From Rhodospirillales bacterium (GTDB lineage Bacteria; Pseudomonadota; Alphaproteobacteria; Rhodospirillales; WMHbin7): a stretch of 58,038 nucleotides of DNA. The stretch is taken from positions 1-58,038 of the forward strand of contig JACRPC010000005.1 in NCBI GenBank assembly GCA_016214125.1. Direction: 5' to 3'. The notes beneath the pieces are model-generated. The model made no database searches, was not told where the DNA came from, and saw nothing but the letters and a program-made list of their open reading frames with translations. The translations under genes and the position numbers were made by a program. Position 1 is the stretch's first letter; every line of letters begins with the position of its first letter. Below, piece by piece: positions 10,330 through 18,472 of this stretch.

Positions 10330-10358
10330 AGAATAAGGCCAATTTAGATTGGCGTCAA
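10330..10358 (-). promoter_or_regulatory. Candidate hcr promoter with palindromic operator in the spacer
   Basis: On the minus strand TTGACG (10358-10353) and TATTCT (10335-10330) are separated by exactly 17 bases. The spacer is almost filled by a perfect inverted repeat GCCAAT-TTAG-ATTGGC (10338-10353, plus-strand reading). Start of transcription would fall about 39 bases before hcrC. The adjacent upstream gene encodes a MarR protein, so a repressor binding here is likely. Two TCAAAC repeats at 10355 and 10370 lie just upstream. Inferred, not measured. Confidence 0.55.
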
Positions 10359-10411
10359 ACTATTTTGCATCAAACAATGTCCGTGTTAGCGCCTGCTGCG
10401 CCAAGCAATTA

Positions 10412-10897
10412 TCACAATAAATTCTGACGCTTAACACGGTTAAGGAGTTGAACAAGCTGGGCGCGTTCCTCGGCCGACAGATCGGCCAGAATGCGCTCTT
10501 CATGCTGCTCGACCAGCTTCTTGAGATCGGCCAGCAGTTCGGCGCCCTTGGGCGTGATCCAAAGCGCGTTGGTGCGCCGATCGGTGGCCGAGGCTTTGCG
10601 CACCACCAGATCGCGGCCCTCCAGATAATCGATCACCGAGACCATGGTCGAGCGATCGAGATGGATGGCTTGGGCCAACTGGCCTTGGCTGACGCCGGGA
10701 TTGGCCTCGATCAGCACCATGACGCCGAAGCGACCGGGCGACATGCCGTGATCGTGGAAGGTCTCCGCGAAATCCTCGAAGACGGCGATCTGGGCCAGGC
10801 GCAGATGATAGCCGACCTGATTGGGCAGGATGCCGAGATCGAGCGTGGGCTCGCGCGCCGCCGCCGGCACCACCCGCAGATCGGGTTTGCGCGCCAC
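10412..10897 (-). CDS. MarR family transcriptional regulator (likely regulator of hcr/pad)
   Basis: A 161-residue winged-helix regulator. A dimerisation helix (GYHLRLAQIAVFEDFAETF) is followed by the HTH (VSQGQLAQAIHLDRSTMVSVIDYLEGRDLV) and the wing with the family-typical DRR (SATDRRTNALWITPKG). The start is GTG at 10897, 12 bases after the padJ stop, in the same orientation. It is therefore probably transcribed with the pad genes and sits between them and hcr. MarR proteins of aromatic pathways usually repress and are released by the aromatic acid or its CoA thioester. The palindrome in the hcr promoter spacer is a candidate target. The ligand is unknown. Confidence 0.88.
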   Translation of the reverse strand: MARKPDLRVVPAAAREPTLDLGILPNQVGYHLRLAQIAVFEDFAETFHDHGMSPGRFGVMVLIEANPGVSQGQLAQAIHLDRSTMVSVIDYLEGRDLVVRKASATDRRTNALWITPKGAELLADLKKLVEQHEERILADLSAEERAQLVQLLNRVKRQNLL

Positions 10898-10909
10898 GCC
10901 CGCCCGCCC

Positions 10910-12217
10910 CTATTTCTTGCGCAGGTCGCGCACGCGGACCGCCTTGCCCATCGAACGGGGAATTTCGCCCGGCGCCATCACCACCACCCGGCAAGTGACG
11001 CCGATCATGGTCTTGACGTGATGCTGGACGTCCTTGGCGATGACATCGTAGGCGTCCTGGCTGGTCGCCATGCCGGGCTCGGCCTCGACCTCGACGGTCA
11101 GCGTGTCCATCGAGCCTTCACGCTGGACCACCAATTGATAGTGAGGCGACACGCCTGGCCGCCCGACCATCACCGATTCGACCTGCGACGGATAGACGTT
11201 GACGCCCCGAATGATCAGCATGTCGTCGTTGCGCCCGGTGATGCGCAGGATGCGCCCATGCGTGCGCCCGCAACCGCAACGCTCGATCGAGAGCTTGGTG
11301 ATGTCGCGCGTCCGATAGCGGATCATCGGCAGCGCTTCCTTGGTGAGCGTGGTCAGCACCATCTCGCCCGCCTGACCGGGCGGCACCGGCTTCATCGTCT
11401 CGGGATCGACGATCTCGATCAGGAAATGATCTTCCCAGATATGCAGGCCGGCGCGTTCCAGGCATTCGCTGGCCACGCCCGGCCCCATGATTTCCGAAAG
11501 CCCATAAATGTCGACCGATTTCAGGCCCAGGCGGGCGTCGAGTTCGGCCCGCATCGGCTCGCCCCAGGGTTCGGCGCCGAAAATGCCGATCTCGAGCGAG
11601 CTTTTGCGGATGTCGATGCCTTCCTTCTCGGCCACCTCGGCGATGTTGAGCGCGTAGGACGGCGTCGCGCACAGAACGCGGGCGCCGAAATCCATGATGA
11701 GCGCGATCTGCTTTTCGGTGTTGCCGCCCGACATCGGCACCACCGTGGCGCCCAGCCGCTCGGCGCCGTAATGGGCGCCCAGGCCGCCGGTGAACAGGCC
11801 GTAGCCATAGGCGTTGTGGATGATGTCGCCCGGCCGGGCGCCGCAGGCCATCATCGAGCGCGCCATCAGATCGGACCAGGTGGAGATGTCGGCCGGCGTG
11901 TAGCCCACCACGGTCGGCTTGCCGGTGGTGCCCGACGAGGCGTGCAGGCGCACCAGGCGCTCGCGCGGCACCGCGAACAGCTTGAAGGGATAGTTGTCGC
12001 GCAAATCGGTCTTCACCGTGAAGGGAAAGCGCGCCAGATCGTCAAGGCTTTTCAGATCCTCGGGCCGCACGCCCGCCTTGTCGAACGACTTTTTGTAGTG
12101 CTCGACATTGTCGTAGGCGTGCTTGACGATCTTCTTCAGGCGCTCGAGCTGGACGGCGGCGATCTGATCGCGCGAGGCCGTCTCGATATCCGGTGCGTAC
12201 ATGGGCATTGGGCTCAT
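10910..12217 (-). CDS. padJ: Phenylacetate-CoA ligase
   Basis: An AMP-forming ligase of the PaaK type, 435 residues, that activates phenylacetate (or 4-hydroxyphenylacetate) to the CoA thioester. Seen are the P-loop-like VRLHASSGTTGKPTVVGYT, the GAEPWGE region, the adenylate motif YRTRDIT, and the C-terminal domain with ITGRNDDMLIIRGVNVYPSQ, typical of short phenylacetate ligases. It follows padI by 35 bases and closes the pad series. In anaerobic aromatic degraders this gene order ends with padJ, so I use that name. An aerobic paaK role is unlikely because no paaABCDE epoxidase genes are present in the window. Confidence 0.93.
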   Translation of the reverse strand: MSPMPMYAPDIETASRDQIAAVQLERLKKIVKHAYDNVEHYKKSFDKAGVRPEDLKSLDDLARFPFTVKTDLRDNYPFKLFAVPRERLVRLHASSGTTGKPTVVGYTPADISTWSDLMARSMMACGARPGDIIHNAYGYGLFTGGLGAHYGAERLGATVVPMSGGNTEKQIALIMDFGARVLCATPSYALNIAEVAEKEGIDIRKSSLEIGIFGAEPWGEPMRAELDARLGLKSVDIYGLSEIMGPGVASECLERAGLHIWEDHFLIEIVDPETMKPVPPGQAGEMVLTTLTKEALPMIRYRTRDITKLSIERCGCGRTHGRILRITGRNDDMLIIRGVNVYPSQVESVMVGRPGVSPHYQLVVQREGSMDTLTVEVEAEPGMATSQDAYDVIAKDVQHHVKTMIGVTCRVVVMAPGEIPRSMGKAVRVRDLRKK

Positions 12218-12252
12218 GGTCGTAATCCCCTGCTGGTCCCCCTCGGGTGTTC

Positions 12253-13593
12253 TTATTCGGCGGCCGGCCGGGCCCCCGTGTCGCGGACGAATTTGCTCAA
12301 CAACGACAGGCGCTCATCGGCCAGATGCTGGATGTGCTCGATCTGAGCCGGCTCAAGATGGCGGTATTTGCCTATCGCCTTCAAATAATCGGTGATCGGG
12401 CGCGGATTCTCGGTCGGCAACGTGAAGCGAAGCCCGCCTTTCGGGGTGAATTCCCACAGCGGAATGAAATTGGTCTCGACGCCGAGGCGGCAGATGTCGA
12501 TGGTCTTCGAGGAATGGAAGCGCCAGCCCGACGGGCAAGGCGCGTAGACGTGGACATAGGCGAAGCCGTTCTTCGAGGTTTCCAGAGCCTGATCGAGCTT
12601 GGCGTAGTAATCCTCCATATGGCTCAGTGAGGCCGTCGCCACGTAGGCGCAATTGTGCATCATCATGACCATCGGCAAATTCTTGCCGTCCGAGCGCTTG
12701 CCCTTCAAGGACGGCCCGACCGGCGTCGTCGAGGTCCAAGAGCCGTAATTGGTCGAACCCGACGATTGCATGCCGGTGTTCATGTAGCCTTCGTTGTCGA
12801 CGCAGATGTAGAGGATGTGCTCGCCGCGCTCGGCGGCGCCCGACAGGGCCTGGAAGCCGACATCGACGGTGCCGCCATCGCCGGCCAGGGCGACCACGGT
12901 GACGTCGCGGCCCTGGCGTTCGTAATAGCGGCGTATGCCGGCCAGCATCGAGCTGGTGTTGGTGAGCAGCGGGTGGAAGATCGGCACCTTGGCGCCGGTC
13001 TTGCCGTTGTAGCCCACCGTGCCCATGCCGGGAATGCAGCCGGGCGGCGCCGCGACCACGGCGTTGGGGCCGATGCGGCGCATGGTGTGGCGGATCAGGA
13101 GTTCCGAATTGCAGCCCTGGCAGGCCGACAGGCCGGGCGCGAACATGTCCTCCTTGTCGCCATAGCTGTTGTAGATGCCGGCGATGGTGCTGAAGGCCAG
13201 CGCGTCGTGCGGACAGGCGGCGACGCAGGCCGGCTGGCCGCCGCACTGGTCGCACTTGATGACATGGCCGATCTGGGCCTCGTAGGTGATGCCGCCATAG
13301 GCGCAGCCCACCGTGCACAAGAGGCAGTTGACGCATTTGTCGTCCGCCCAGTCGATGACGCCGCTGTCGCCGTTCTTGGTCAGCGCGCCCGACGGGCAGT
13401 TCATCACGCATTTCGCTTCGCCGCATTGGCGGCAAAGCGCCAGTTCGAAGCCGCCCGCGCCATCGGGCAGAATCTTGATGCGCGACGACAGGGCATCGCT
13501 GCCGCCCTTGGCCTTGACGCAGGCGGTGACGCAATCGCCGCAGCCGTCGCAATTCTTGCCGTGGAAGACGATGCTGTCGAAGGCCTTGCCCAT
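12253..13593 (-). CDS. padI: Phenylglyoxylate:NAD oxidoreductase, beta subunit (TPP plus polyferredoxin)
   Basis: A 446-residue fusion. The N-terminal part has sixteen cysteines in four quartets (15/18/21/25, 54/57/62/66, 87/90/93/97, 114/117/123/127), enough for four [4Fe-4S] clusters in a HycB-like arrangement. The rest is a thiamine-diphosphate domain with PGCIPGMG, GDGGTVDVG and NEGYMNTG. It carries out oxidative decarboxylation of phenylglyoxylate to benzoyl-CoA with the other Pad subunits. The start at 13593 leaves two bases after padH; a longer frame would overlap padH. The ferredoxin-TPP fusion distinguishes it from ordinary pyruvate or indolepyruvate oxidoreductase beta subunits. Confidence 0.94.
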   Translation of the reverse strand: MGKAFDSIVFHGKNCDGCGDCVTACVKAKGGSDALSSRIKILPDGAGGFELALCRQCGEAKCVMNCPSGALTKNGDSGVIDWADDKCVNCLLCTVGCAYGGITYEAQIGHVIKCDQCGGQPACVAACPHDALAFSTIAGIYNSYGDKEDMFAPGLSACQGCNSELLIRHTMRRIGPNAVVAAPPGCIPGMGTVGYNGKTGAKVPIFHPLLTNTSSMLAGIRRYYERQGRDVTVVALAGDGGTVDVGFQALSGAAERGEHILYICVDNEGYMNTGMQSSGSTNYGSWTSTTPVGPSLKGKRSDGKNLPMVMMMHNCAYVATASLSHMEDYYAKLDQALETSKNGFAYVHVYAPCPSGWRFHSSKTIDICRLGVETNFIPLWEFTPKGGLRFTLPTENPRPITDYLKAIGKYRHLEPAQIEHIQHLADERLSLLSKFVRDTGARPAAE

Positions 13594-13595
13594 GA

Positions 13596-14846
13596 TCACC
13601 TCCACAGCCTGGACATCAGCACCCGGCCCACCGCCAGCGGATCGGCCTGGAAACGGTCCATGACCGGGGCCAGATCGACCTTGCGCAAGATGAGTTGCCA
13701 CAGAATGCCGGGATCGAGCGAAACGTTGATGCCCACCGCGCCCAGCAAGCGGTTGTCCTTCAAGGCCAAGCGAAGATAGGCGTTCTTGGCCGCATCGGCG
13801 CGCTCGATGGTCTCGGCACCCGCCGGCACCGGGCCGGCGACGCCGGCGCCGACCGAAATCGCCTGTTGGCCGAAGAAGGTGTAGGTGTTGAGCGAGACAT
13901 GGCCGGGATAGGGCTTGAGCGCCCGGTCGCCCGCCATCGCCATGCCGGCGATGCGGCCCTGCTCGACGGCGGCGGGCAGGATGCCGGCCACGCCGGTGCC
14001 CTCGGCCTGGAAGAGCTTGGCCTGGGCGACGTCGCCGGCGGCGAAGATGCCCTCGACATTGGTGTTCATCCGCGCATCGACCAGGATGCCGCGTTCGGTG
14101 GCCACGCCCGAACCCTCGAGATAGCCGAGTTCGGGCTTGACGCCGGTGCTGACCAGCAGCAGATCGAACGGCAATTCCGACCCGTCATCGAGCACCACGG
14201 CGCCGGATTTGATCTCTTGGGCCTTGCGGCCCAGTTTCAACGTCACCTTATGGGCAGCAAAGGCCTTCTCGATCAGGCCCGAGGCCTTGGCGTCGAAATA
14301 GCCGGGCAGCACCTGGCCCTGCATCTCGACGATGCCGATCGCCAGCCCCGCCTCGACCAGATTTTCGGCGGCATGCATGCCGATCAGCCCCGCCCCCAGC
14401 ACCACGGCCCGCTTGGCCTGGCCCATGGCTTTGCGCAGCCCCAGGGCGTCGTCGAGCGAGCGCAGGACGTGGAAGGGAACCTTGTCCAGTCCCTTGATGG
14501 GCGGAATGATCGGCTGGGCGCCGGTGGCGAGCAGGAGTTTGTCGAATTTGCGCGCCGGCTGGCCTTCGAAGCGGGCGGTGCGGTTTTTCGCGTCGATCCC
14601 CACCAAGGTCGCGCCGCGCACGAAATCGACATTCATCGTCTTGAAATATGCCTCGTCGCGCAGCGCCACCCGCTCGGGCTTCGAGCGCCCCGACACGACA
14701 TAGGGCAGCACGGTCGGCGAATAGGGCAGATGGGCGTCACGGGTAACCAGCGCCACCGATCCCTTGGCGTCGATCATGCGGATGGCGTGCACGGCTTCCA
14801 GCGCGGCATGGCTCGATCCGACGACCAGGTAATTCGTCTCGCCCAT
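13596..14846 (-). CDS. padH: Phenylglyoxylate:NAD oxidoreductase, FAD/NADH subunit
   Basis: A 416-residue pyridine-nucleotide disulfide-oxidoreductase-like flavoprotein. The FAD-binding Rossmann start is YLVVGSSHAALEA, the NAD site is VVLGAGLIGMHAAE, and the second FAD motif is TNVEGIFAAGDVA. It lacks a redox-active CxxxxC pair. In known phenylglyoxylate dehydrogenase this subunit hands electrons from the iron-sulfur chain to NAD+, which makes the enzyme NAD-dependent rather than ferredoxin-dependent. It sits three bases after padG and two before padI. An AAGGA site precedes the start. Alone it could be mistaken for a nitrite reductase or rubredoxin reductase flavoprotein; context fixes it. 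Confidence 0.92.
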   Translation of the reverse strand: MGETNYLVVGSSHAALEAVHAIRMIDAKGSVALVTRDAHLPYSPTVLPYVVSGRSKPERVALRDEAYFKTMNVDFVRGATLVGIDAKNRTARFEGQPARKFDKLLLATGAQPIIPPIKGLDKVPFHVLRSLDDALGLRKAMGQAKRAVVLGAGLIGMHAAENLVEAGLAIGIVEMQGQVLPGYFDAKASGLIEKAFAAHKVTLKLGRKAQEIKSGAVVLDDGSELPFDLLLVSTGVKPELGYLEGSGVATERGILVDARMNTNVEGIFAAGDVAQAKLFQAEGTGVAGILPAAVEQGRIAGMAMAGDRALKPYPGHVSLNTYTFFGQQAISVGAGVAGPVPAGAETIERADAAKNAYLRLALKDNRLLGAVGINVSLDPGILWQLILRKVDLAPVMDRFQADPLAVGRVLMSRLWR

Positions 14847-14849
14847 CGC

Positions 14850-16070
14850 CTAGTCCTTCTCGTTCATCCAGTGGGTTTCGGTCGAGCCTTCACCTTTGGC
14901 CAGCCCGAACACCCGAGCGATCGCCCGCTCGAAATGCTCCTGGGTAATGTCGGCGCCCGCCAGGCCGCCGATCATCGACTGGATCGGCAGCCGCTGTCCG
15001 GCCAGCGCCAGCGCGGTCAGCGTATCTTGATAGACCGGACCGCCGTTCCAGGCGAAGCTCACCGAACGATCGACCACCCCCACCGCCTTGACGTTCGCCA
15101 GCGCCTTGGTCATCGCCTGGGCCGGGAAGGGCCGGTAGGTCTTGACTTTCACCAGCCCGACCGCCTGGCCGGAATCGCGCGCCGCATCGACGGCATCCTT
15201 GGCGGCGCCGGTCATGCTGCCGATGGTCACCAGCGCCACCTGGGCGCCCTCCATCCGGTATTCCTCGATCAGGGGCGCGTGATGGCGCCCGGTGCGCTTG
15301 CCCCAATCGGTATGAACCTCGCTGATCACCCGCAGCGCCCGGCCCATCGATTCGGTCTGGCCCATGCGGTAGCGCACGAACATCGCCGGTCCCGGATTGT
15401 TGGAGCCGCCGGTCAGCGGATCGACCGCCATCGGCCGCTCGGGATCGAGCGCCACATGCCAGTTGATGCTCTTGGGACCCAGGAAATCGTCGACCAGGCC
15501 CTGCTCGGGCAGTTCGCAACGGGCGATGCCGAAGGAGAGATAATTGCCGTCATGGCAGACATTGACCGGCAGCATCACTTCCGGATGCTCGGCCACCTTG
15601 TAGGCCATGATGTTGGTGTCGAGGATTTCCTGCACCGTCTCGCAATACATCTGAATCCAGCCGCATTCGCGGACCAGCATGGCGTCCTGATGGCCGCCCC
15701 AGACGCATTGCGGCGACAGCACGTCGCGGGTCACGATCCCCAGCACCATCGGCAGGCGCAGGCCGGGCGCCCGGATGTAGGGCTCGAACATGAAGGCCAG
15801 GCCCTGGGCCGAGGTCGCCGTGTAGGTGCGCGCCCCGGCCAGGCAGGCGCCTTGCAGCGAGGACAGAACGCTGTGCTCGCCCTCGGCGTTGATCAGCTCG
15901 GCATCAAGCTCGCCGTCGGCGATCATCTGCGACAGCGCCTCGACCAGCGAGGATTGGGGGGTGATCGGATAGACCGACACCACGTCGGGCCGCGCCAGCG
16001 CCACGCCGCGCGCCGCCGCCTCGTTGCCCTCGCAGACGATGACCTTGTTGGGTTTGGTCTGGACGGTCAT
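14850..16070 (-). CDS. padG: Phenylglyoxylate:NAD oxidoreductase, alpha subunit
   Basis: A 406-residue protein of the pyruvate:ferredoxin oxidoreductase alpha family. The N-terminal TPP pyrimidine-binding region shows VVSVYPITPQSSLVEALSQM, followed by TATSAQGLAFMFEP. A transketolase-C-like domain follows (VALVTIGSMTGAAKDAVDAA, VKVKTYRPFPAQ). The start MTVQTKPNKV is fixed by the ATGA overlap with padF. With padE, padF and padI it forms the 2-oxoacid-cleaving core. The family also includes 2-oxoisovalerate and indolepyruvate enzymes, but the flanking padH, padI and padBCD point to phenylglyoxylate. Confidence 0.93.
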   Translation of the reverse strand: MTVQTKPNKVIVCEGNEAAARGVALARPDVVSVYPITPQSSLVEALSQMIADGELDAELINAEGEHSVLSSLQGACLAGARTYTATSAQGLAFMFEPYIRAPGLRLPMVLGIVTRDVLSPQCVWGGHQDAMLVRECGWIQMYCETVQEILDTNIMAYKVAEHPEVMLPVNVCHDGNYLSFGIARCELPEQGLVDDFLGPKSINWHVALDPERPMAVDPLTGGSNNPGPAMFVRYRMGQTESMGRALRVISEVHTDWGKRTGRHHAPLIEEYRMEGAQVALVTIGSMTGAAKDAVDAARDSGQAVGLVKVKTYRPFPAQAMTKALANVKAVGVVDRSVSFAWNGGPVYQDTLTALALAGQRLPIQSMIGGLAGADITQEHFERAIARVFGLAKGEGSTETHWMNEKD

Positions 16071-16354
16071 GCCGCGACCTCCGATTCCTGGATCATGGCG
16101 ATGGCGCGGTGCGGGCACTCGTTGGCGCAGATGCCGCAGCCCTTGCAGGTGGTGTAATTGACGTCGAACCAGGCCGGCATTTCGACGATGCACTGCACCG
16201 GGCAGAACAGCCAGCAGGTGGCGCATTTGACGCATTTGTCGCGATCGACCACCGGGCGCTCGGCCCGCCAATCGCCGGTGAGCAGGTTGGACAGCTCAGT
16301 GGCGATTGGGGCCAGGTTGTTGGGGATGTTGGGGCGGGTGGGCGGCCGGTTCAT
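16067..16354 (-). CDS. padF: Phenylglyoxylate:NAD oxidoreductase, delta (ferredoxin) subunit
   Basis: A 95-residue two-cluster ferredoxin subunit. [4Fe-4S] ligands are Cys 41/44/47/51 with the proline-containing partner motif, and Cys 70/73/76/80 (CKGCGICANECP). It relays electrons from the TPP subunits to the flavoprotein PadH. Both ends overlap neighbours by ATGA (padE before, padG after), a sign of stoichiometric translation. Short size and position are typical of delta subunits of 2-oxoacid oxidoreductases. Confidence 0.93.
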   Translation of the reverse strand: MNRPPTRPNIPNNLAPIATELSNLLTGDWRAERPVVDRDKCVKCATCWLFCPVQCIVEMPAWFDVNYTTCKGCGICANECPHRAIAMIQESEVAA

Positions 16355-16917
16355 GCGTGCCCCCCGACGGTGTGGACAATGGTGCCCTCATAGCCTTGGG
16401 CGATGGCGTCCATGTTCTGCTTCAGGCCGGCGTCGCGGAATTCGGTGGTTTCCAGCGCCGCCTTCAAGGAGTCGAGTTTGACCATGCCGGTCGTCTTGGC
16501 GAAGGCGCCCAGCATCACCGAATTGGTGATCGGCTTGTTGAAGATCTTAAGAGCGATCGTCACCGCGTCGCACAGGCCCACCTTGGCGACGTTGGGCCCC
16601 AGCTTCACCGCGTCCAATTCGGCCTTGGTCGATTGCACCAGGGTGCCGCCTGGCCCCATGCCCGCAAAAATATCGACGGTGCGCCCGACCGTGGGATCGA
16701 TGCACAGGATGATGTCGGGGTGGTAGATGTTGGTCATGGCGCGAATTTCACGATCGGAGACGCGCAAAAAGGCCGCCACCGGCGCGCCGCGGCGCTCGAA
16801 GCCGAAGGAGGGCACCGCCACCACGTACTTGCCCTCTTCGACCAGGGCCTGGGCCAGCACCGACGAGGCCAGCACGGTCCCCTGCCCGCCCCGTCCGTGA
16901 ATGCGTATTTCCGTCAT
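16351..16917 (-). CDS. padE: Phenylglyoxylate:NAD oxidoreductase, gamma subunit
   Basis: A 188-residue gamma subunit with the family signature IHGRGGQGTVLASSVLAQAL at the N-terminus, followed by PSFGFERRGAPVAAFLRVS. It belongs to the CoA-binding/structural domain of 2-oxoacid:acceptor oxidoreductases. The start MTEIRIHG is set by the ATGA overlap with padD; a longer frame exists only over padD. It is the first gene of the five-gene padEFGHI set. Confidence 0.93.
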   Translation of the reverse strand: MTEIRIHGRGGQGTVLASSVLAQALVEEGKYVVAVPSFGFERRGAPVAAFLRVSDREIRAMTNIYHPDIILCIDPTVGRTVDIFAGMGPGGTLVQSTKAELDAVKLGPNVAKVGLCDAVTIALKIFNKPITNSVMLGAFAKTTGMVKLDSLKAALETTEFRDAGLKQNMDAIAQGYEGTIVHTVGGHA

Positions 16918-17825
16918 GGTTCGCTCCAACCGGGCTTGGCGCCGGGCCGGGGCATACCGATGCCCCGAACCGGAATCTTCGGCAATTGAAAGCCCTGATT
17001 GTAAGCCGCCTGGGTGATCAGCACCACCTTGATCAACCAGCCACCGACCAGCGCCATCGCCGCACCGAGCATGACCGACAGCAACGCCGAGCGGCCGCTG
17101 ATGACGTACCCCATGAGGAACAGCACGAAGGGCGCGAGATGGCCGAAGCCGAAGATCATCGGCTGATAATGGCGCAGCACGGCCAAGGTGCCCAGGGGCG
17201 CGCCTTCGCGGCCCAGCCGGCGGATGTAGGTGCGCCAAACCAGGAAGCGCGCCACCAAGAGCACGGCAAACAAGGGCGGTAGGAATTGCATGTAGAATCG
17301 GTCATCGACCACGAACCAGCCGATGACGCCCATCAGGCCGGCGCCCTCGGCCAGGCCGGTGGCGATGATCAGCGGCACCACCAGCGGATGGCGCCAGGCC
17401 GGAATGCCCTTTGAGGCTTGCAGGATGCGCGCCTGGCAATAAAGGAAGGCCAGGCCAACCGCCGCGGTGGCGACCAGGGCCATGCGGTCGTCAAACCAAA
17501 TGGCAAACAGCCCGACCCCGAACAGGGGCGCCGCCACCAGCGCCTCGCGGGTCATCCAGGAGGTTTGCGGGTGGAAGAGGACGTTGGCGGCGCGAAACAT
17601 GCGTCCGATCTCCAGCCACACGCAGAACAGGCCAAGCGCCACGAAGCCCAGGCCGATGACGATGAAGGGCAGCACCGTCTTCGAGCCGGCGAGAACCACG
17701 ATCGCCGCCAAGGCGAGAAAGCCGGTGCCGGTGCCGCCGCCGATGAAATTGCCGGCGGCGCGCAAATCCCAGTGCCGTTGAGCCCAGGGTTCCGCCCGGT
17801 CGGGATTGTCAAATCGGACGCTCAT
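16914..17825 (-). CDS. padD: Phenylacetyl-CoA:acceptor oxidoreductase, membrane anchor
   Basis: A 303-residue integral membrane protein with about eight hydrophobic helices, of the NrfD/DmsC type that anchors molybdo-iron-sulfur enzymes and passes electrons to quinone. The N-terminal stretch before the first helix (GNFIGGGTGTGFLALAAIVV) is about 25 residues. It overlaps padC and padE by ATGA at both ends. In Thauera-type systems phenylacetyl-CoA oxidoreductase is membrane-bound and quinone-linked, which this subunit would explain. Confidence 0.9.
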   Translation of the reverse strand: MSVRFDNPDRAEPWAQRHWDLRAAGNFIGGGTGTGFLALAAIVVLAGSKTVLPFIVIGLGFVALGLFCVWLEIGRMFRAANVLFHPQTSWMTREALVAAPLFGVGLFAIWFDDRMALVATAAVGLAFLYCQARILQASKGIPAWRHPLVVPLIIATGLAEGAGLMGVIGWFVVDDRFYMQFLPPLFAVLLVARFLVWRTYIRRLGREGAPLGTLAVLRHYQPMIFGFGHLAPFVLFLMGYVISGRSALLSVMLGAAMALVGGWLIKVVLITQAAYNQGFQLPKIPVRGIGMPRPGAKPGWSEP

Positions 17826-18472
17826 CGCTTTTCATCCCAGACATAATAGATGTTGGGGCCGGTCTCCAATTCCTCGTGCATCCGCGACCATTCGGTCTTG
17901 GCGAGGTAGCGACTGACATTGCTATCCTTGTCGTCGACGTTGCCGAAATGCAAGGCGCCGGCGATGCAGGAATTGACGCAGGCCGGGGTGGCCTCGGGAT
18001 CGACGCCGGGCTTCAGACCCTTGGCCAACCCGTCATCGATACGATCGACGCAGAAGGTGCATTTCTGCGCCACCCCCAGCATCGCCGGATCGAAGCGGGT
18101 GTCCTCGTTCTTGGTCGCCCCTTCCACATAGGCCAGCGTGCGCTCCTGGATCTTGAAGCGCGCCTGATAGGGGCAGGCCACCGCGCAATAGGCGCAACCG
18201 ATGCAAAGCTCGTAGAGAATGACGACGATGCCGTCGTCGCGCTTGCGCGTCGCGGTCGAGGGGCAGACATGCATGCAGGGCGGATCGTCGCAATGCATGC
18301 AGCCGACCGGCAGGAAGGTGCGCTGAACGTCGGGATACTCGCCGGTCTCGATGTCGAGCACCTTGCGCCATTGCACGCCGGGCGGCGTGGCGTTGGCGTG
18401 GCGGCAGGCCGCCGTGCAGGTCTGGCAGCCGACGCAGCGCCGAAGATCGGCAACGATGCCGTATTTGGTCAT
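17822..18472 (-). CDS. padC: Phenylacetyl-CoA:acceptor oxidoreductase, iron-sulfur subunit
   Basis: A 216-residue DmsB/NrfC-like electron-transfer subunit. Sixteen ligand cysteines form four [4Fe-4S] sites: 13/16/19/23, 58/61/66/70, 90/93/96/100, and 138/141 with 165/169. It has no signal peptide. It should connect the molybdenum subunit PadB to the membrane subunit PadD. The start MTKYGIVADLRRC is fixed by the ATGA overlap with padB. Generic annotation would be a 4Fe-4S dicluster protein; context gives the specific role. Confidence 0.92.
   Translation of the reverse strand: MTKYGIVADLRRCVGCQTCTAACRHANATPPGVQWRKVLDIETGEYPDVQRTFLPVGCMHCDDPPCMHVCPSTATRKRDDGIVVILYELCIGCAYCAVACPYQARFKIQERTLAYVEGATKNEDTRFDPAMLGVAQKCTFCVDRIDDGLAKGLKPGVDPEATPACVNSCIAGALHFGNVDDKDSNVSRYLAKTEWSRMHEELETGPNIYYVWDEKR

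Noticed and set aside
13596-14846. padH as a nitrite reductase or ferredoxin reductase flavoprotein
   Set aside because: Motifs alone allow it, but it is embedded between padG and padI with gaps of two to three bases, which fits the NADH subunit of phenylglyoxylate dehydrogenase.
14850-17825. 2-oxoacid oxidoreductase genes as an indolepyruvate or pyruvate enzyme
   Set aside because: The separate delta subunit, the flavoprotein PadH and the ferredoxin-TPP fusion PadI next to padBCD and padJ match the phenylglyoxylate enzyme.
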